Shown: positions 43,448-52,896, numbered from the stretch's first letter. The stretch: DNA of 64,000 nt from Chitinophagales bacterium (GCA_015654695.1 JAATGJ010000110.1:1-64000), one strand, 5' to 3'. The notes: generated by a model from the sequence alone, not told the origin. Program-made: numbers and translations.

Positions 43448-44011
43448 ATGGACAGAAGAGAACTTATTAAACACATCGCTTTATTAACCGGCGTAGCGGT
43501 AGCCGGAAGTGAATTTTTTCTATCCGGTTGTAAAAGCCGTGATAAGCATTCCGTTGGCTTATTCAATGAAAAGGATATTTTATTTTTTGATGAGGTAGCA
43601 GAAACTATTTTACCAAAAACAAATACACCCGGGGCAAAAGATGCCGGAGTGGGAAAATTCATAGCTTTCTATTCTATAGATTGCTATGATGAATTGCAAC
43701 GCAAGACGCTGAAGGAGGGGATCAGCAAATTGAATGAAGCGTCTGAAAAAATGCATAAAGTTTCCTTTATGGAGGCTACTGCCTCACAAAAACAAAACCT
43801 GTTAATAGCAACAGATGCAGAAGCAAAAAAATATAATGATAACAGAAGCAAAGAATCTCCACCACATTATTTTACATTAATGAAGCAACTGACCTTACTT
43901 GGTTTTTTTACATCAAAGCCGGGAGCCACACAGGTATTGCGTTATGTACCAGTGCCGGGTAAGTACGAAGGTTGTATTGAATATAAAGAAGGAGAAACAT
44001 CATGGGCATAG
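43448..44011 (+). CDS. Gluconate 2-dehydrogenase subunit 3-family protein
   Basis: Small subunit of 187 aa for the GMC dehydrogenase encoded 17 bp upstream. The N-terminus has an Arg pair (DRRELIK, 3-4) and a hydrophobic stretch with lipobox LSGC (Cys28), so it is a Tat-type lipoprotein that could carry the catalytic subunit across the membrane. The body (about 45-165) has the family pattern ETILPKTNTPGAKDAGVGKFI and QLTLLGFFTSKPGATQVLRY. Its stop overlaps the GH43-like start by 10 nt. Confidence 0.88.
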   Translation: MDRRELIKHIALLTGVAVAGSEFFLSGCKSRDKHSVGLFNEKDILFFDEVAETILPKTNTPGAKDAGVGKFIAFYSIDCYDELQRKTLKEGISKLNEASEKMHKVSFMEATASQKQNLLIATDAEAKKYNDNRSKESPPHYFTLMKQLTLLGFFTSKPGATQVLRYVPVPGKYEGCIEYKEGETSWA

Positions 44012-45867
44012 GGAAAAAATTACTTTACATTTTTATAACAGGATTTATTCTTTTTGTTTTTTCAGCCGGTCAATCCTGTTATTCGCAACTTGTCCCCCCT
44101 CAGCGGGAGCAAAAGACTTATTGCAACCCGATCAATATTGATTATGGATATACACCCATTCCCAATTTTTCAGAATGGGGAAGGCACCGGGCCACCGCCG
44201 ACCCCGTGATTGTAAATTATAAAGGCGATTATTATTTATTCAGCACCAATCAATGGGGTTATTGGTGGAGCAGCGATATGCTGAACTGGAAATTCATTTC
44301 AAAAAAGTTTCTTCGGCCCTGGAATGAAGGATATGATGAGCTCTGCGCACCGGCAGTTGGAATAATCGGGGATACTATGATCGTCTTTGGTTCTACTTAT
44401 ACAACCAATTTCACTATCTGGATGAGTACTGATCCCAAAGCCAATGAATGGAAACCACTGGTGGATTCATTTGAGATCGGAGGATGGGATCCTTCTTTCT
44501 TCACCGATGATGACGGCCGTTTATATATGTACAATGGCAGCAGTAATAAATTCCCTATGTATGGCATAGAGCTGAACAGGCAAACCATGAAACCTATAGG
44601 CACACGAAAAGAAATGTATTTGTTAGAACCCTGGCGATTTGGCTGGCAACGGTTTGGTGAACACATGGACAACACATTCCTTGATCCTTTCATTGAAGGG
44701 TCGCACATGACGAAATACAATGGCAAATATTATTTGCAATACGGCGCACCCGGTACTGAGTTCAGTGGTTATGCCGATGGTTTGTTGGTAGGTGATCATC
44801 CACTCGGTCCTTTTACAGCAATGCCTGATCCATTGAGTATGAAACTGGGTGGCTTTGTACGTGGAGCAGGGCATGGCGCTACTTTCCAGGATAATTATAA
44901 AAACTACTGGCATGTATCTACAACCGTAATTTCTGTAAAAAATACGTTTGAAAGAAGATTGGGTATATGGCCGGCAGGGTTTGATGCAGATGGAGTAATG
45001 TGGTGCAATACAACTTTCGGCGACTATCCGCATTATATTCCGGCGTCCCTAAACCCCTCCAAAGGAGGGGCTTCCGGAGAGTCTTCAAACAAGAAAAATT
45101 CTATTGATAAAGCGGAGTCTTCCCAAATCCCCCCTTCGGGGGGTGGGGGCGCTTTTACCGGCTGGATGTTGCTGAACTATAACAAACCCGTACAGGTATC
45201 ATCAACGCTGGGTGGTTATCATCCTAACCAGGCTGTGGATGAACTGGCAAAATCTTACTGGAGTGCCGCCACAGGCAACAAAGGTGAATGGATACAATCT
45301 GACCTTGGTACTATTTCAACTGTAAAGGCGGTTCAGATAAATTACGCCGACCAGGATGCGGATTTTTTAGGTAAGCAAACAACTACTTATCATCAATACA
45401 AATTATATTATTCAACAGATGGTAAAAAATGGAATGTACTCGTGGATAAGAGCAATAATAAAACCGATGTGCCGCATGATTATATAGAACTCTCAACACC
45501 GGTACAGGCCCGGTTTATCAAACTGGAGAACATCCACATGCCTACGGGAAAATTTGCCATTAGTGGTTTAAGGGTATTTGGGAATGGTAATGGTTCAAAG
45601 CCGGAAGCGGTACGTGACTTTATTGTATTACGCACCGAAAAGGATAAGCGCAGCGCTTTTATAAAATGGAGACCGGTAGATAATGCGTTTGCTTATAATA
45701 TCTATTATGGCACCCACCCGGATAAATTGTACACAAGTATCATGGTGCATTCCAATAATGAATACTGGATGAAAGCAATGGATTCTCAAAAAATATATTA
45801 TTACTGTATCGAAGCCATTAATGAAAATGGTGTTTCGGAACGATCTAAAATCATTGAAATAAAATGA
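44002..45867 (+). CDS. GH43-like hydrolase with F5/8C (CBM32-like) and fibronectin III domains
   Basis: Exported multidomain enzyme of 621 aa with a signal peptide (about 1-28). The five-bladed propeller (35-345) has the acidic triad in order: Asp67 (ADPVIVNY), Asp163 (GWDPSF) and Glu232 (IEGSHM), as in GH43-type enzymes. A linker at about 348-383 (from SLNPSKGG to PPSGGGG) is made of two palindromic repeats. A F5/8 type C sugar-binding domain (about 385-525) and a fibronectin type III domain (535-621) follow. Arabinose or xylose release is the family norm; the glycosidic target here is unknown. Confidence 0.85.
   Translation: MGIGKKLLYIFITGFILFVFSAGQSCYSQLVPPQREQKTYCNPINIDYGYTPIPNFSEWGRHRATADPVIVNYKGDYYLFSTNQWGYWWSSDMLNWKFISKKFLRPWNEGYDELCAPAVGIIGDTMIVFGSTYTTNFTIWMSTDPKANEWKPLVDSFEIGGWDPSFFTDDDGRLYMYNGSSNKFPMYGIELNRQTMKPIGTRKEMYLLEPWRFGWQRFGEHMDNTFLDPFIEGSHMTKYNGKYYLQYGAPGTEFSGYADGLLVGDHPLGPFTAMPDPLSMKLGGFVRGAGHGATFQDNYKNYWHVSTTVISVKNTFERRLGIWPAGFDADGVMWCNTTFGDYPHYIPASLNPSKGGASGESSNKKNSIDKAESSQIPPSGGGGAFTGWMLLNYNKPVQVSSTLGGYHPNQAVDELAKSYWSAATGNKGEWIQSDLGTISTVKAVQINYADQDADFLGKQTTTYHQYKLYYSTDGKKWNVLVDKSNNKTDVPHDYIELSTPVQARFIKLENIHMPTGKFAISGLRVFGNGNGSKPEAVRDFIVLRTEKDKRSAFIKWRPVDNAFAYNIYYGTHPDKLYTSIMVHSNNEYWMKAMDSQKIYYYCIEAINENGVSERSKIIEIK
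45046..45150. repeat. Two palindromic repeats inserted in frame in the GH43-like gene
   Basis: The first palindrome is CCCCTCC-AAA-GGAGGGG (45054-45070), the second CCCCCC-TTC-GGGGGG (45129-45143). Between them GGAGAGTCTTC and GGAGTCTTCCC are near repeats. The first palindrome matches the paaA copy exactly over its core and flank. The insert adds about 36 codons to an interdomain linker without a frameshift. Confidence 0.78.
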
Positions 45868-46541
45868 AATATTTTTTATACATAACTCTTTTCATTCTGT
45901 CAGCATGTAATTCAGACAGCAACAAGAAGGACAAGACAGGACCGGGTTCACCTTTTTGGAGTGATATTCAAAATTTCAAAAAGCAGGATGCAATTTCATT
46001 TCCACCAAAAAATGCTATTCTTTTTATCGGCAGTTCTTCTTTTACAAATTGGAAAGATGTACAGGATTACTTTCCGGGGCTGGCAATTATCAACAGGGGT
46101 TTTGGAGGTTCTACCTTATTAGATCAATTACGTTATGAGAAGGATATTATTTTTCCTTATCAACCAAAACAAATTGTTATTTACTGTGGCGAAAATGACC
46201 TGGCTTCTTCCGATAGCATACAAGCAGGTATGGTTTATGAGAGGTTTAAAACTCTTTTTAATGATATAAGAGACAAAATTCCAAATGTTCCAATTGCTTT
46301 TATTTCCCTTAAGCCAAGTCCAAGCAGGCGGCACCTTATGGAAAAGATGGACAAAGCAAATATTTTTGTCAGGGCGTTTTTAAATATGCAAAAGAATACC
46401 GTTTTCATTGACGTTTATCATAAAATGCTTAATGAAGCCGGGCAACCACTTCCTGAGATATTTTTAGATGACAGTTTGCATATGAATGCCAAAGGCTATA
46501 CTATCTGGCAAGAAGCGATTGAACCGTATTTGTTGAAATAA
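45864..46541 (+). CDS. SGNH/GDSL-family esterase lipoprotein
   Basis: Lipoprotein of 225 aa with lipobox LSAC (Cys15). SGNH blocks are present: ILFIGSSSFTNW (nucleophile Ser58), GFGGSTLLDQLRY (block II Gly), YCGENDLA (block III Asn111) and DSLHMNAKGY (block V Asp-x-x-His). It would remove acyl groups such as acetyl or succinyl esters from glycans in the periplasm or at the surface. The start overlaps the GH43-like stop in ATGA. In this PUL it is a good candidate for de-esterifying a decorated glucan (inference). Confidence 0.87.
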   Translation: MKYFLYITLFILSACNSDSNKKDKTGPGSPFWSDIQNFKKQDAISFPPKNAILFIGSSSFTNWKDVQDYFPGLAIINRGFGGSTLLDQLRYEKDIIFPYQPKQIVIYCGENDLASSDSIQAGMVYERFKTLFNDIRDKIPNVPIAFISLKPSPSRRHLMEKMDKANIFVRAFLNMQKNTVFIDVYHKMLNEAGQPLPEIFLDDSLHMNAKGYTIWQEAIEPYLLK

Positions 46542-46556
46542 ATAAAACTATAAAAT

Positions 46557-48860
46557 ATGAAACTGTTACAACGATTGATGCCAGGACTATTAGTGATTAC
46601 ACTTTTACAGGTGAATGCCCAATATCATCCACCCAAGGTTATGCAGGCTATAAAAATGGGGAGTTTCATTGATGCCTTGATGAAAAAAATGACACTGGAA
46701 GAAAAGATCGGGCAATTGAACCTGCCGGGTTCCGGCGATATTGTGACAGGGCAGGCGGGTAATTCAGATATTGCTAAAAAGATTGAACAGGGAAAAGTGG
46801 GAGGCTTATTTAATATAAAATCTCTTGCCAAAATAAAAGAAGTACAAAAACTGGCAGTCGAAAAAAGCCGGTTAAAGATCCCGCTGATCTTTGGAATGGA
46901 TGTGATACATGGTTATGAAACGGTTTTTCCTATTCCATTAGGGTTAAGTTGTACATGGGATATGAATTTGATTGAACGCAGTGCAAGAATAGCTGCAACT
47001 GAAGCAAGTGCCGATGGTATCAACTGGACGTTCTCCCCGATGGTTGACATCGCCCGTGATCCACGCTGGGGGCGCATCGCAGAAGGAAGCGGGGAAGATA
47101 CTTATCTGGGTTCACAGATCGCTGTGGCGATGGTAAAAGGTTACCAGGGAACCGATCTTACAAAAAACAATACCATCATGGCTTGTGTGAAACACTACGC
47201 TTTATATGGAGCTGCAGAAGGGGGCCGTGATTATAATACAACCGATATGAGCCACCAACGTATGTATAATGAATATTTCCCGCCTTACAAAGCAGCAGTA
47301 GATGCCGGCGCGGGAAGTGTGATGGCTTCTTTCAATGAAATAGATGGCGTACCTGCAACGGCTAATAAATGGTTGCTGACAGATGTACTTCGCAAACAAT
47401 GGGGCTTTAAAGGATTTGTTGTAACAGACTATACCGGCATTAATGAAATGATAGATCATGGTATCGGTGACCTGCAAACTGTATCGGCAAGGGCGTTGAT
47501 GGCAGGCATTGATATGGATATGGTAGGAGAAGGGCTTTTAACCACCACTCAAAAATCGCTGAAGGAAGGAAAAGTAACCCTGGCGCAGATTGATGCAGCG
47601 TGCAGAAGAATAGTGGAAGCGAAATATAAACTGGGTTTGTTCGATGACCCTTATAAATATTGCGATGATAACCGCACAAAGACAGAAATTTTTACTGACG
47701 CAAACAGAACAGAAGCAAGATCAATCGCCGCGCAAAGTTTTGTATTGCTGAAAAATCAAAACAATGTATTGCCTTTAAAGAAAAGCGGCACCATTGCATT
47801 GATCGGGCCATTGGCAGACAACAAAGAAAATATGCCGGGAACATGGAGTGTGGCGGCTAATTTTTCAAAGGCAACTTCAGTTTTAACCGGGTTGAAAGAA
47901 GTAGTGGGAGATAAAGCGAAGATATTATATGCAAAAGGTTCTAATCTGGATGCTGATGCAAAATTTGAAGAAAGAGCCGGAATGTTTGGTAAAGGATTCA
48001 GCAGGGATAACCGCCCGGCCGCAGACATAATAGCGGAAGCGGTGAATATAGCTAACCAGGCCGATGTTATAGTGGCGGCATTGGGAGAATCGGCAGAAAT
48101 GAGTGGTGAATCATCCAGCAGAAGCAGTATAGAAATACCTGAGTCGCAAAAAGACTTATTGAAGGCCTTATTGAAAACGGGCAAGCCGGTTGTATTGGTT
48201 TTATTTGCCGGCAGACCCATGGCGCTTAAATGGGAAAATGAAAATGTACCTGCAATATTGAATGTATGGTTTGGTGGTAGCGAAGCAGGCTATGCGGTGG
48301 CGGATGTATTATTCGGGGATATAAACCCTTCAGGGAAACTAAGCACTACATTCCCACAGAATGTTGGCCAGGTACCTATCTTCTACAATCATAAAAATAC
48401 AGGTCGCCCGCTGGCAGAAGGGAAATGGTTCTCTAAATTCCGTTCTAATTACCTGGACGTATCTAATGATCCGGTTTATCCCTTTGGTTATGGGTTAAGC
48501 TATACCAGCTTTTCCTACAGCGATATAAAACTCAGTAATACTTCTTTAAAAGGTAACCAGGCATTGACAGCAAGTGTAACGGTAACTAATACAGGAAATA
48601 AAGACGGGAAAGAAGTAATACAATTATATATACGTGATGTAGTGGGTAGTATAACAAGACCGGTAAAGGAATTGAAAGGGTTTCAAAAAACAGCGCTAAA
48701 AGCAGGAGAATCAAAAACCATCTCTTTCAATATTACACCCAATGATCTGAAGTTTTATAATTATGACCTGAAATACGACTGGGAACCGGGTGAATTTGTG
48801 ATTATGATCGGGGGTAATTCAAGAGACGTAAAATCAGGAAAAGTAAATTGGGTTAAATAG
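46557..48860 (+). CDS. bglX: Periplasmic beta-glucosidase, GH3 family
   Basis: Exported GH3 beta-glucosidase of 767 aa with a signal peptide ending near Ala21. The N-terminal barrel holds the nucleophile Asp291 in FVVTDYTGI. The second domain has the usual LGESAEMSGESSSRSSIEIP stretch with candidate acid/base Glu residues. A fibronectin type III-like domain ends the protein (about 655-767, FSYSDIKLSNTSLKG). It would turn short beta-linked gluco-oligosaccharides, such as sophorose units from GH144 action, into glucose in the periplasm. Confidence 0.95.
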   Translation: MKLLQRLMPGLLVITLLQVNAQYHPPKVMQAIKMGSFIDALMKKMTLEEKIGQLNLPGSGDIVTGQAGNSDIAKKIEQGKVGGLFNIKSLAKIKEVQKLAVEKSRLKIPLIFGMDVIHGYETVFPIPLGLSCTWDMNLIERSARIAATEASADGINWTFSPMVDIARDPRWGRIAEGSGEDTYLGSQIAVAMVKGYQGTDLTKNNTIMACVKHYALYGAAEGGRDYNTTDMSHQRMYNEYFPPYKAAVDAGAGSVMASFNEIDGVPATANKWLLTDVLRKQWGFKGFVVTDYTGINEMIDHGIGDLQTVSARALMAGIDMDMVGEGLLTTTQKSLKEGKVTLAQIDAACRRIVEAKYKLGLFDDPYKYCDDNRTKTEIFTDANRTEARSIAAQSFVLLKNQNNVLPLKKSGTIALIGPLADNKENMPGTWSVAANFSKATSVLTGLKEVVGDKAKILYAKGSNLDADAKFEERAGMFGKGFSRDNRPAADIIAEAVNIANQADVIVAALGESAEMSGESSSRSSIEIPESQKDLLKALLKTGKPVVLVLFAGRPMALKWENENVPAILNVWFGGSEAGYAVADVLFGDINPSGKLSTTFPQNVGQVPIFYNHKNTGRPLAEGKWFSKFRSNYLDVSNDPVYPFGYGLSYTSFSYSDIKLSNTSLKGNQALTASVTVTNTGNKDGKEVIQLYIRDVVGSITRPVKELKGFQKTALKAGESKTISFNITPNDLKFYNYDLKYDWEPGEFVIMIGGNSRDVKSGKVNWVK

Positions 48861-48868
48861 CAGGTAAT

Positions 48869-50062
48869 ATGGTGCAAAAGCAAACAATATTTTTCATTGT
48901 TTTAATAGCAGTCGTACATACTATCGCGGCACAGTCATTATACGAAATGCCCAAATCAGCACAAAGCGGGGTAAGCAGTTTTGAAAACCTGAATGGGGTA
49001 AAAGGAAGTGGTGGCAAAACAAATAGAGGAGCAAAAGGGAATGCATTTGAATGGATACAACCCGGTGAGAAAAAACTATTACTGGATATTAATGGACCGG
49101 GAACGATTCAGCGGATATGGCTGACCATTGATCAGACACCCATTAAGCTTCGCAGCCTGCGCCTGCAACTATTTTGGGATGGAGAAACCAAACCGGCGGT
49201 GGATGTGCCGATGGGGGACTTTTTCTGTTATAACTTAGGCAAACCTGTTGCATTTGAATCAGCATTATTTTCCAGTGGAGAAGGGCGGTCATTTAATTGT
49301 TATATCCCCATGCCATTCAGAAAGGCGGCGAAAATGGTATTGATCAATGAAGGAAAAGAAAAAGTAAAACTGTATTACGATGTAGATTTTCTTTTGGAGA
49401 CAATATCAGCGTCTGCTCTCTATTTTCATGCATACTGGACAAGACAATCAACCGGCAAACCGGGAACAGATTTCGAAGTGCTGCCATCGCTACAGGGCAA
49501 AGGAAGATTCCTGGGGATGAGTGTTGGCCTGAATACCGATTCATCTTATAGTAAAAGCTGGTGGGGCGAAGGAGAAGTAAAGATGTATATGGATGGTGAC
49601 ACAGACTATCCTACTATTAACGGAACAGGTGCGGAAGATTATCTTGGCAGCGCCTGGGGACTTGGAAAATTCATCAATCAATACCAGGGATGTACGATTG
49701 CCAATGATTCAACAGGGCAGTTTAATTTTTATCGCTGGCATGTGCCGGATGCCATTTATTTTAATAAGGACATACGGGTGATACTGCAGCAGATCGGCGG
49801 CTGGGGTAAAAACGAAGTAAAAGAGTTATATCGAAAAGGGGTGAACCTTATACCCATTTCTATTGACGGGCCCGGAGGTTTCGTAAGATTGCTGGATGAA
49901 AAAAACGCGCCGGCAATCACTGATGAAAGATTCCCTGACGGGTGGGTGAACTTTTACAGAATGGATGATTACAGCGCTGTTAGTTATTTTTATTTGGACA
50001 AGCCGGTAAGTAAACTGCCGTCATTACCTTCGGCTGATCTGCGAATAAAAAATGTACGATGA
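48869..50062 (+). CDS. DUF2961 / GH172-like protein
   Basis: Exported protein of 397 aa with a signal peptide (cleavage near AAQS, 22). It belongs to the DUF2961 family, now GH172, whose known members act on fructofuranose or arabinofuranose linkages. The two acidic catalytic stretches are recognisable: WWGEGEVKMYMDGD (about 231-244) and GTGAEDYLGSAW (about 251-262). The gap to the GH3 gene is 8 bp. GH172 activity on a beta-glucan is not known, so it suggests that the natural substrate has a second type of sugar or that the enzyme has another role. Confidence 0.85.
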   Translation: MVQKQTIFFIVLIAVVHTIAAQSLYEMPKSAQSGVSSFENLNGVKGSGGKTNRGAKGNAFEWIQPGEKKLLLDINGPGTIQRIWLTIDQTPIKLRSLRLQLFWDGETKPAVDVPMGDFFCYNLGKPVAFESALFSSGEGRSFNCYIPMPFRKAAKMVLINEGKEKVKLYYDVDFLLETISASALYFHAYWTRQSTGKPGTDFEVLPSLQGKGRFLGMSVGLNTDSSYSKSWWGEGEVKMYMDGDTDYPTINGTGAEDYLGSAWGLGKFINQYQGCTIANDSTGQFNFYRWHVPDAIYFNKDIRVILQQIGGWGKNEVKELYRKGVNLIPISIDGPGGFVRLLDEKNAPAITDERFPDGWVNFYRMDDYSAVSYFYLDKPVSKLPSLPSADLRIKNVR

Positions 50063-50137
50063 GAGATGGGGTCAAATTATTCAATTAGCAACTCTATTTC
50101 TACTGGATCAAAAAGACACCGGAAGCTATCCATCAGT

Positions 50138-51259
50138 ATGTTTGAAAAGAACATCACAATATGTTTGATGATATTCCTTGTGAGTATAATAGTATCCTGT
50201 TCATCCGGGGGCAGTAAAAAAAATTCTCAGCGGGACAGCATGATAGCCTGCGAATCCAACCTGCCCTCACGGCTTGCGGGTTCAACAGATACATCTTCTA
50301 TTACCCAGGGAGACAGTTCAATAGAAGGCATGGTGAAAATCCCTGCCGGTGAGTTTATGATGGGTGCTTCGGATGATGAAGGAAGGCCGGATGAATACCC
50401 GCAGCACAAAGTAAAAGTGGATGGGTTTTTAATAGACGCAACAGAAGTGACCAATGCACAGTTTGAGAAATTTATTAAAGCGACCGGTTATATTACTACG
50501 GCTGAAAGAAAACCAGATTGGGAAGAATTGAAAAAGCAATTACCTGCCGGTACACCAAAACCCGATGATAGTTTGCTGGTGGCCGCCTCATTGGTATTTA
50601 CACCATCCGAACAACCCATTTCTTTGGATGATGCTTCACACTGGTGGACATGGACAAAGGGAGCTGATTGGAAACACCCGGATGGTGAGGGCAGTACAAT
50701 AAAAGGAAAAGAAAATTTTCCTGTCGTACATATTTCGTGGGAAGATGCACAGGCTTACTGCAAATGGTCAGGTAAAAGATTACCCACGGAAGCGGAATGG
50801 GAATGGGCGGCAAGGGGGGGGTTGAATGATAATAAATATCCCTGGGGAAATGAAGATATAGAAACAGGAAAAGCGAAGGCCAATACATGGGAGGGAAGTT
50901 TCCCGGATATGAATACTATGTGGGATAAATATTATGATGCGGCGCCGGTAAAGTCATTTGTCCCCAATAGCTATGGCTTGTATGATATGGCGGGCAACGT
51001 ATGGGAATGGTGCAGTGATTGGTATCGCCCTGATTATTACCAGCAGTTAAAGAATCAACCTGTTCAAAATCCTAAAGGCCCTCCGGATAGCTATGACCCG
51101 ATAGAGCCGACAGTTCCGAAAAAAGTGGTAAGAGGCGGATCTTTTTTATGTAATGCCTCGTATTGCAAAGGTTACCGGGTGACATCAAGAATGAAAACAT
51201 CCCCTGACACCAGCCTGGAGCATACAGGATTTCGTTGTGTAAAAAATATTCCGAAATAG
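50138..51259 (+). CDS. Formylglycine-generating enzyme-family lipoprotein with intact Cys pair
   Basis: SUMF1/FGE-sulfatase-domain protein of 373 aa, chosen start MFEKNITICL because it gives a clean signal with lipobox IVSC (Cys21). The frame also opens at 50066, 3 bp after the previous gene. The domain (about 65-373) has GEFMMGASDDEGRPDE, PTEAEWEWAARGG, YDMAGNVWEWCSDWY and VRGGSFLCNASYC. The last segment holds Cys338 and Cys343, the copper-binding pair of genuine FGEs. An exported FGE would act on a Cys- or Ser-type sulfatase, but none is encoded in the window. Confidence 0.8.
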   Translation: MFEKNITICLMIFLVSIIVSCSSGGSKKNSQRDSMIACESNLPSRLAGSTDTSSITQGDSSIEGMVKIPAGEFMMGASDDEGRPDEYPQHKVKVDGFLIDATEVTNAQFEKFIKATGYITTAERKPDWEELKKQLPAGTPKPDDSLLVAASLVFTPSEQPISLDDASHWWTWTKGADWKHPDGEGSTIKGKENFPVVHISWEDAQAYCKWSGKRLPTEAEWEWAARGGLNDNKYPWGNEDIETGKAKANTWEGSFPDMNTMWDKYYDAAPVKSFVPNSYGLYDMAGNVWEWCSDWYRPDYYQQLKNQPVQNPKGPPDSYDPIEPTVPKKVVRGGSFLCNASYCKGYRVTSRMKTSPDTSLEHTGFRCVKNIPK

Positions 51260-51397
51260 AACATTACCTAGGTACATATTTTTTTAAAAAAGGCGGCAGT
51301 GCTATACTGAGTTTTCCGGATGATCTATCTTATGTGCACCCGGTTCATTGTTCTGTTCATCATTATGTATATCTTCAATCACTATAAAAGAAAATTA

Positions 51398-52867
51398 ATG
51401 AAAAGGATACTAATTATTGCTTCAGCCATTTATTTAACCTCCTGCTCGGAAAACAAAACCGAACAACCTTTATCTTCTAAACCAGGGGAGTTTTCAACGA
51501 ATGAGAAAAAAGTAACTGTTTACACTACCGCTGATAGTACAGCTTACAGGTTATCGGTTACAGATAGCAGTTTGCAATTTGCTGATTTTGGCCAGCCGGC
51601 CGAAACACAGGTCTGCGTATTTGTTGATCCTGTCAAAACGTTTCAGACATTTTTAGGTATTGGCGGTGCTTTAACGGATGCAACGGCGGAAACATTTGCC
51701 AAAATGCCCAAAGAAAAGCAACAGGAACTATTGACAGCTTTCTTCGACAAGCAAAAAGGCATCGGCTATACACTGGCCCGTACTAATATTCACAGTTGCG
51801 ATTTTTCCAGCGGCAGTTATACGTATATAAAGGAAGGAGACAAAGAACTCAGCTCTTTCAGCATAGACCATGATAAGCAATACCGTATTCCTCTTATTAA
51901 ACAGGCGATCGCTGCTGCGGGTGGCAAGCTAACATTGTATGCCAGTCCCTGGAGCCCTCCCGGTTTTATGAAAGACAGTACTCACATGTTGCAGGGCGGC
52001 AAATTGAAACCGGAGTTTTATGATGCATGGGCCCGTTACTACGTAAAATTTATTAAGGCCTATGAAAATGAAGGCATACCTGTCTGGGGATTGAGTATCC
52101 AGAATGAGCCCATGGCCAAACAGAAATGGGAATCCTGTATCTATTCAGCGGAGGACGAAGCCAATTTTTTAAAGAATAATCTCGGACCAACACTGGCCAA
52201 AGAAGGATTGGGTGATAAAAAGATCATCATCTGGGATCATAACCGGGATCTTATTTATCAAAGGGTCAGCACTACGCTCCGGGACCCTGAAGTGGCTAAA
52301 TACGTATGGGGTATCGGCTATCATTGGTATGAAACATGGACGGGTGGTGATATGCAGTTTGAAAATCTAAAGAGAGTAGCTGAAACTTTCCCCGATAAAA
52401 ATCTTCTTTTTACAGAAGGTTGCGCCGAATCATTCAACCCGGAAAGAATGACGGTATGGGCATTGGGAGAAAGATATGGTTCTTCTATGATTAATGATTT
52501 TAATGCAGGGACTGTTGGCTGGACGGACTGGAATGTATTTTTAGATGAAACCGGCGGTCCTAACCATGTTGGTAATTTTTGCTTTGCTCCCGTTCATGCC
52601 GATACAAAAACCGGAGAGGTTCATTATACCAACTCCTATTATTACGTGGGTCATTTTTCTAAATTCATTCATCCCGGCGCTAAAAGGATTATCAGTTCTT
52701 CCAACAGGTCTGATCTGCTGACAACTGCTTTCCGTAATGAAGATGGCAGCGTAGCTGTAGTAGTTATGAATAAAGGGAGTAAACAATTTGATTATAAGTT
52801 GTGGGTCGGTGGCAAGACTGTTGATATAAAGGCATTACCACATTCTATTGCTACGCTTGTTTTTTAG
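51398..52867 (+). CDS. GH30-family glycoside hydrolase, lipoprotein
   Basis: GH30 (glucosylceramidase-type) enzyme of 489 aa, lipoprotein with LTSC (Cys16). The acid/base Glu227 is in SIQNEP and the nucleophile Glu340 in LFTEGC, with a C-terminal beta-sandwich (RSDLLTTAFRNEDGSVAVVVM). GH30 subfamilies from Bacteroidota include beta-1,6-glucanases; which subfamily this is cannot be told by eye. The longer frame from 51320 adds a hydrophobic segment that would spoil the lipobox and is rejected. It is the last gene of the cluster, 138 bp after the FGE gene and 29 bp from the convergent paaE. Confidence 0.9.
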   Translation: MKRILIIASAIYLTSCSENKTEQPLSSKPGEFSTNEKKVTVYTTADSTAYRLSVTDSSLQFADFGQPAETQVCVFVDPVKTFQTFLGIGGALTDATAETFAKMPKEKQQELLTAFFDKQKGIGYTLARTNIHSCDFSSGSYTYIKEGDKELSSFSIDHDKQYRIPLIKQAIAAAGGKLTLYASPWSPPGFMKDSTHMLQGGKLKPEFYDAWARYYVKFIKAYENEGIPVWGLSIQNEPMAKQKWESCIYSAEDEANFLKNNLGPTLAKEGLGDKKIIIWDHNRDLIYQRVSTTLRDPEVAKYVWGIGYHWYETWTGGDMQFENLKRVAETFPDKNLLFTEGCAESFNPERMTVWALGERYGSSMINDFNAGTVGWTDWNVFLDETGGPNHVGNFCFAPVHADTKTGEVHYTNSYYYVGHFSKFIHPGAKRIISSSNRSDLLTTAFRNEDGSVAVVVMNKGSKQFDYKLWVGGKTVDIKALPHSIATLVF

Positions 52868-52896
52868 CATTCTGTAGTAAAGTTGTACGATGGCTT

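Noticed and set aside
19775-52896. Integrative element or prophage as the vehicle of the PUL
   Set aside because: No integrase, recombinase, transposase, tRNA target or direct repeat was found at either end, so the mechanism of insertion is left open.
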